Shown here piece by piece: positions 5,168-6,664 of a stretch of 6,664 bases of DNA. The notes beneath the pieces are model-generated. The model ran no database searches. It worked only from the letters and a program-made list of their open reading frames with translations, and was not told the origin of the DNA. Each line of letters starts with the position of its first letter. Position 1 is the stretch's first letter. The DNA lies in assembly GCA_004297865.1 (NCBI GenBank), contig SCSO01000417.1, forward strand, positions 1-6,664. The letters are read 5' to 3'. The DNA comes from Legionella sp. (GTDB taxonomy: Bacteria > Pseudomonadota > Gammaproteobacteria > Legionellales > Legionellaceae). The position numbers and the translations under genes were made by a program.

Positions 5168-5680
5168 ATGGAACAAATTAAACAAGCGATTCCAGAAATT
5201 GCTAAAGACATACGCCTGAATTTATCTAAGGTATTGGATTTAGCACAAAACGATGGTTTAACCGAAGAGCAGATTTATGGGGCAGCCTTAGCAGTGTCCT
5301 ATGCTGTAAACGATAAAGAGCTGGTTGAGAATTTAAGAGCTCTTTTAGGCAATGAAACCACCATTAAAGCAGCGCAATTAGCTGCTGCTTTAATGTCTAT
5401 GACTAATATCTATTATCGTTTTGCTCATTTAACCGAAAATGTTGAAGTGGAACATTTGCCAGCGGGATTAAGAATGCAAGGGATGATGAATCCCGGAGTA
5501 GATCAAGCCACCTTTGAGATTTTTTCATTGGCTGTTTCTGCTTTAAATGGTTGCGGAACTTGCATCAGTTCGCATGCACGTCAATTAAAGGAACATGGAC
5601 TTTCCGCACCGACCATTGCCCGTATAGGCAGAATCAGTGCGGTCATTTACGCGGTTTCTGTTAGTAAAAACTTTATTTAA
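5168..5680 (+). CDS. ahpD: Alkyl hydroperoxidase AhpD, reductant of AhpC
   Basis: In mycobacteria AhpD is a thioredoxin-like adaptor that re-reduces AhpC, using lipoamide and dihydrolipoamide dehydrogenase/succinyltransferase, and it has weak peroxidase activity. The active site is E117 with C129-G-T-C132-x3-H136 (NGCGTCISSH), matching E118, C130, C133 and H137 of M. tuberculosis AhpD. The residue between the cysteines that is His132 there is Thr131 here. Conserved surroundings include FYR-like YYRF (82-85), GLRMQGMMNPG (100-110) and FEIFSLAVSALNGC (116-129). Length is 170 residues, near the family norm. It starts 17 nt after ahpC, with GAGGA 6 nt before ATG 5168, so the pair is an operon. 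Its stop lies inside the 3' end of convergent sodC (8-bp overlap). Confidence 0.95.
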   Translation: MEQIKQAIPEIAKDIRLNLSKVLDLAQNDGLTEEQIYGAALAVSYAVNDKELVENLRALLGNETTIKAAQLAAALMSMTNIYYRFAHLTENVEVEHLPAGLRMQGMMNPGVDQATFEIFSLAVSALNGCGTCISSHARQLKEHGLSAPTIARIGRISAVIYAVSVSKNFI

Positions 5681-6161
5681 CTACGCCGCAAGCAAGTCGA
5701 GCACCGCCGCCGCCTAATTCTGGGGTGTCGGTGTAATTATCCCCATTCGCATGAATCATAACAGTTAAACCAGTTAAATCTTTAAGTGTTAATCGTGGCG
5801 CAAGCGTGGGTGTAGTTGCTGTTCCGTCTTGAGTCACGTAGAGGACAGGTAGATCACCAAGATGACCGTTACCATAAGGTCCTAGATGAGTATTTTTATT
5901 TTGAGGATCATAATGCGACCCTGCATCCATTCCGTGATCCCCACAATTAGGGTGTTGATGTAAATGGAAGCCATGTAAGCCTGGGCTGAGTTTGCTTAAC
6001 TTAGGAGTGACTAAAACACCTAAAGGGGTTTCGCTGAAGACTACTTCACCAATGGAGTTTTTGTCGTCACCAGTAGGGTAGATCGTTACTGTGGTTTGCT
6101 CTGCATGGGCGATGTTGAAAGTTAAAAATGAGCTGAGTAATAGAGTAGAGATTTTTTTCAT
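5673..6161 (-). CDS. sodC: Periplasmic Cu/Zn superoxide dismutase SodC
   Basis: SodC dismutates superoxide to oxygen and hydrogen peroxide in the periplasm. An N-terminal signal peptide (KK, then a hydrophobic core) ends in AHA at 18-20, with predicted cleavage before E21. Metal ligands read from the motifs are H66 and H68 (GFHLH, Cu), H83 (SHYDP, bridging), H92, H100 and D103 (THLGPYGNGHLGDL, Zn), and H137 (MIHANGDN, Cu). C73 and C158 would form the conserved disulfide, and R155 in GGGGARLACG is the active-site guide Arg. Length is 162 residues with a complete motif set. ATG 6161 is chosen over the upstream ATG 6206 because AAGGA lies 5 nt before it and the signal peptide starts there. It converges on ahpD, overlapping its stop by 8 bp, with no room for a terminator between them. 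Confidence 0.96.
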   Translation of the reverse strand: MKKISTLLLSSFLTFNIAHAEQTTVTIYPTGDDKNSIGEVVFSETPLGVLVTPKLSKLSPGLHGFHLHQHPNCGDHGMDAGSHYDPQNKNTHLGPYGNGHLGDLPVLYVTQDGTATTPTLAPRLTLKDLTGLTVMIHANGDNYTDTPELGGGGARLACGVVK

Positions 6162-6192
6162 GGTGATCCTTTGATTGTTGTTTTTTTGAAGG

Positions 6193-6221
6193 ATAGTATG
6201 GCGCATTATTGGATTTGTGAA
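6193..6221 (-). promoter_or_regulatory. Predicted sigma-70 promoter for sodC
   Basis: On the minus strand, TTCACA (6221-6216, 5/6) and TACTAT (6198-6193, 4/6) are separated by exactly 17 bases. The start would be near 6186, a leader of about 25 nt. The dRS3-like palindrome begins 8 bases upstream of the -35. Confidence 0.45.
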
Positions 6222-6229
6222 AAGAATGG

Positions 6230-6249
6230 ATTCCCGCTTGCGCGGGAAT
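6230..6249. repeat. dRS3-like palindrome (ATTCCC-N8-GGGAAT)
   Basis: ATTCCCGC (6230-6237) and GCGGGAAT (6242-6249) form an 8-bp perfect stem with a 4-base loop. Read on the minus strand the loop is GCAA, a GNRA tetraloop, followed by CCATTCTTTTC, so it could act as a weak terminator for the gene ending at 6261. The sequence fits the ATTCCC-N8-GGGAAT pattern known as dRS3 in Neisseria and widely dispersed in other proteobacteria. Read as protein on the minus strand it gives the tell-tale IPAQAGIHS peptide. Confidence 0.75.
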
Positions 6250-6260
6250 AATAGGAAACA

Positions 6261-6664
6261 TTAAGCAAATTCAGCAACAGCTTGCGAAGTGCTGGCTGGG
6301 TTGGTTGTAGGTGCTTCAGGGCAAAAGAATAATAAGTCAGGGTAATTTGTAATTGGAACAACCGCGGGTGTAGGGGCTGGACGAGAAACTGGGGGAGGAG
6401 CACTTTGAACAATTGCTACTGCTGCTGAAGGTTCAGCTTTTTTTGCAGGTTCCTTAATAGGATCACTGTCAAAGGACACATACTGTGAATGATCTGCTTT
6501 AGCTTTCTCAAAGGTTTTGATGGTCATTGCAGTTGAGCTAGCCACAATAGTAGTAGGCGCTTTAGCGATTTCAGGACTTTGTTTTCCTTGCAATTGAGTT
6601 AAGCGTTCATTTGCGAGTTTTTTTAAATCTTCGGGAGTATTAGGATTATTAGCAGCTTTTTGAA
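6261..6664 (-). CDS. Unrecognised Pro/Ala-rich protein, C-terminal fragment (5' end off window)
   Basis: The frame is open from base 6662 to TAA 6263-6261, so 133 C-terminal residues are visible and the gene continues off the right edge. An internal TTG at 6593 is an arbitrary start. The visible part begins with a helical, charged stretch (NTPEDLKKLANERLTQLQ), passes through a Thr/Ser/Lys-rich stretch, and then a Pro/Ala-rich linker (SAPPPVSRPAPTPAVVP) that ends in NYPDLLFFCPEAP and a Ser/Thr/Ala-rich tail. I see no transmembrane segment in this part and no known motif. The low-complexity composition suggests an extended linker, as in many envelope or secreted proteins, but this is inference. 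It is upstream of sodC on the same strand, separated by about 100 nt holding a palindrome and a promoter, so cotranscription is doubtful. Confidence 0.7.
   Translation of the reverse strand, partial: QKAANNPNTPEDLKKLANERLTQLQGKQSPEIAKAPTTIVASSTAMTIKTFEKAKADHSQYVSFDSDPIKEPAKKAEPSAAVAIVQSAPPPVSRPAPTPAVVPITNYPDLLFFCPEAPTTNPASTSQAVAEFA

Noticed and set aside
6162..6206. Start of SodC at ATG 6206
   Set aside because: It would bury the signal peptide 15 residues inside and lies upstream of the predicted transcript start; ATG 6161 has a good ribosome site.
6067..6412. Minus-strand open frames spanning the sodC upstream region and the Pro/Ala-rich gene
   Set aside because: They are read through the dRS3-like palindrome (IPAQAGIHS and RASGNPF peptides) and overlap real genes in other frames.
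1..6664. CRISPR array, tRNA, rRNA, transposase, toxin-antitoxin or defence system
   Set aside because: There are no spaced direct-repeat arrays, no cloverleaf sequences, no transposase or nuclease motifs, and no paired small genes with ribosome sites.

Overview
The window looks like chromosomal DNA from a gammaproteobacterium, most plausibly a member of the Legionellales (Legionella/Coxiella-like). Four things suggest this: a Coxiella/Legionella-type malate dehydrogenase, a mycobacterial-type ahpC-ahpD pair of the kind also known in Legionella, a periplasmic bacterial Cu/Zn superoxide dismutase, and a moderately AT-rich base composition. The assignment rests on remembered family resemblance and has not been tested by a search.

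Layout, left to right. (1) The 3' end of tsaD (+) runs off the left edge. It faces plsY (-), and a nested 28-bp inverted repeat lies between them. (2) hemW and plsY are co-directional on the minus strand, hemW first, 59 nt apart. (3) A divergent intergenic region (2289-2417) separates hemW (-) from mdh (+). (4) mdh is followed by a REP-like palindrome and a GC-rich block. The block forms the 3' end of an unrecognised gene (-), and the reading frame appears to shift there. (5) An AT-rich divergent region (4411-4607) carries a near-perfect OxyR operator in front of ahpC-ahpD (+). (6) sodC (-) converges on ahpD with an 8-bp overlap of coding ends. (7) A dRS3-like palindrome and the 3' part of an unrecognised Pro/Ala-rich protein gene (-) run off the right edge.

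Most of the genes are housekeeping: tRNA t6A modification (tsaD), phospholipid synthesis (plsY), heme delivery (hemW) and central metabolism (mdh). The right half is an oxidative-stress cluster. AhpC reduces peroxides and is recycled through AhpD, while SodC removes superoxide in the periplasm. The OxyR box ties ahpCD to peroxide sensing. No stretch above 300 bases lacks a gene.

I did not find a convincing new multi-gene system. The observations most worth following are the OxyR site shared with a divergent unknown gene, the composition and frame break at the end of that gene, the charged C-terminal tail on PlsY, and three unrelated REP-like palindromes within 6.7 kb.
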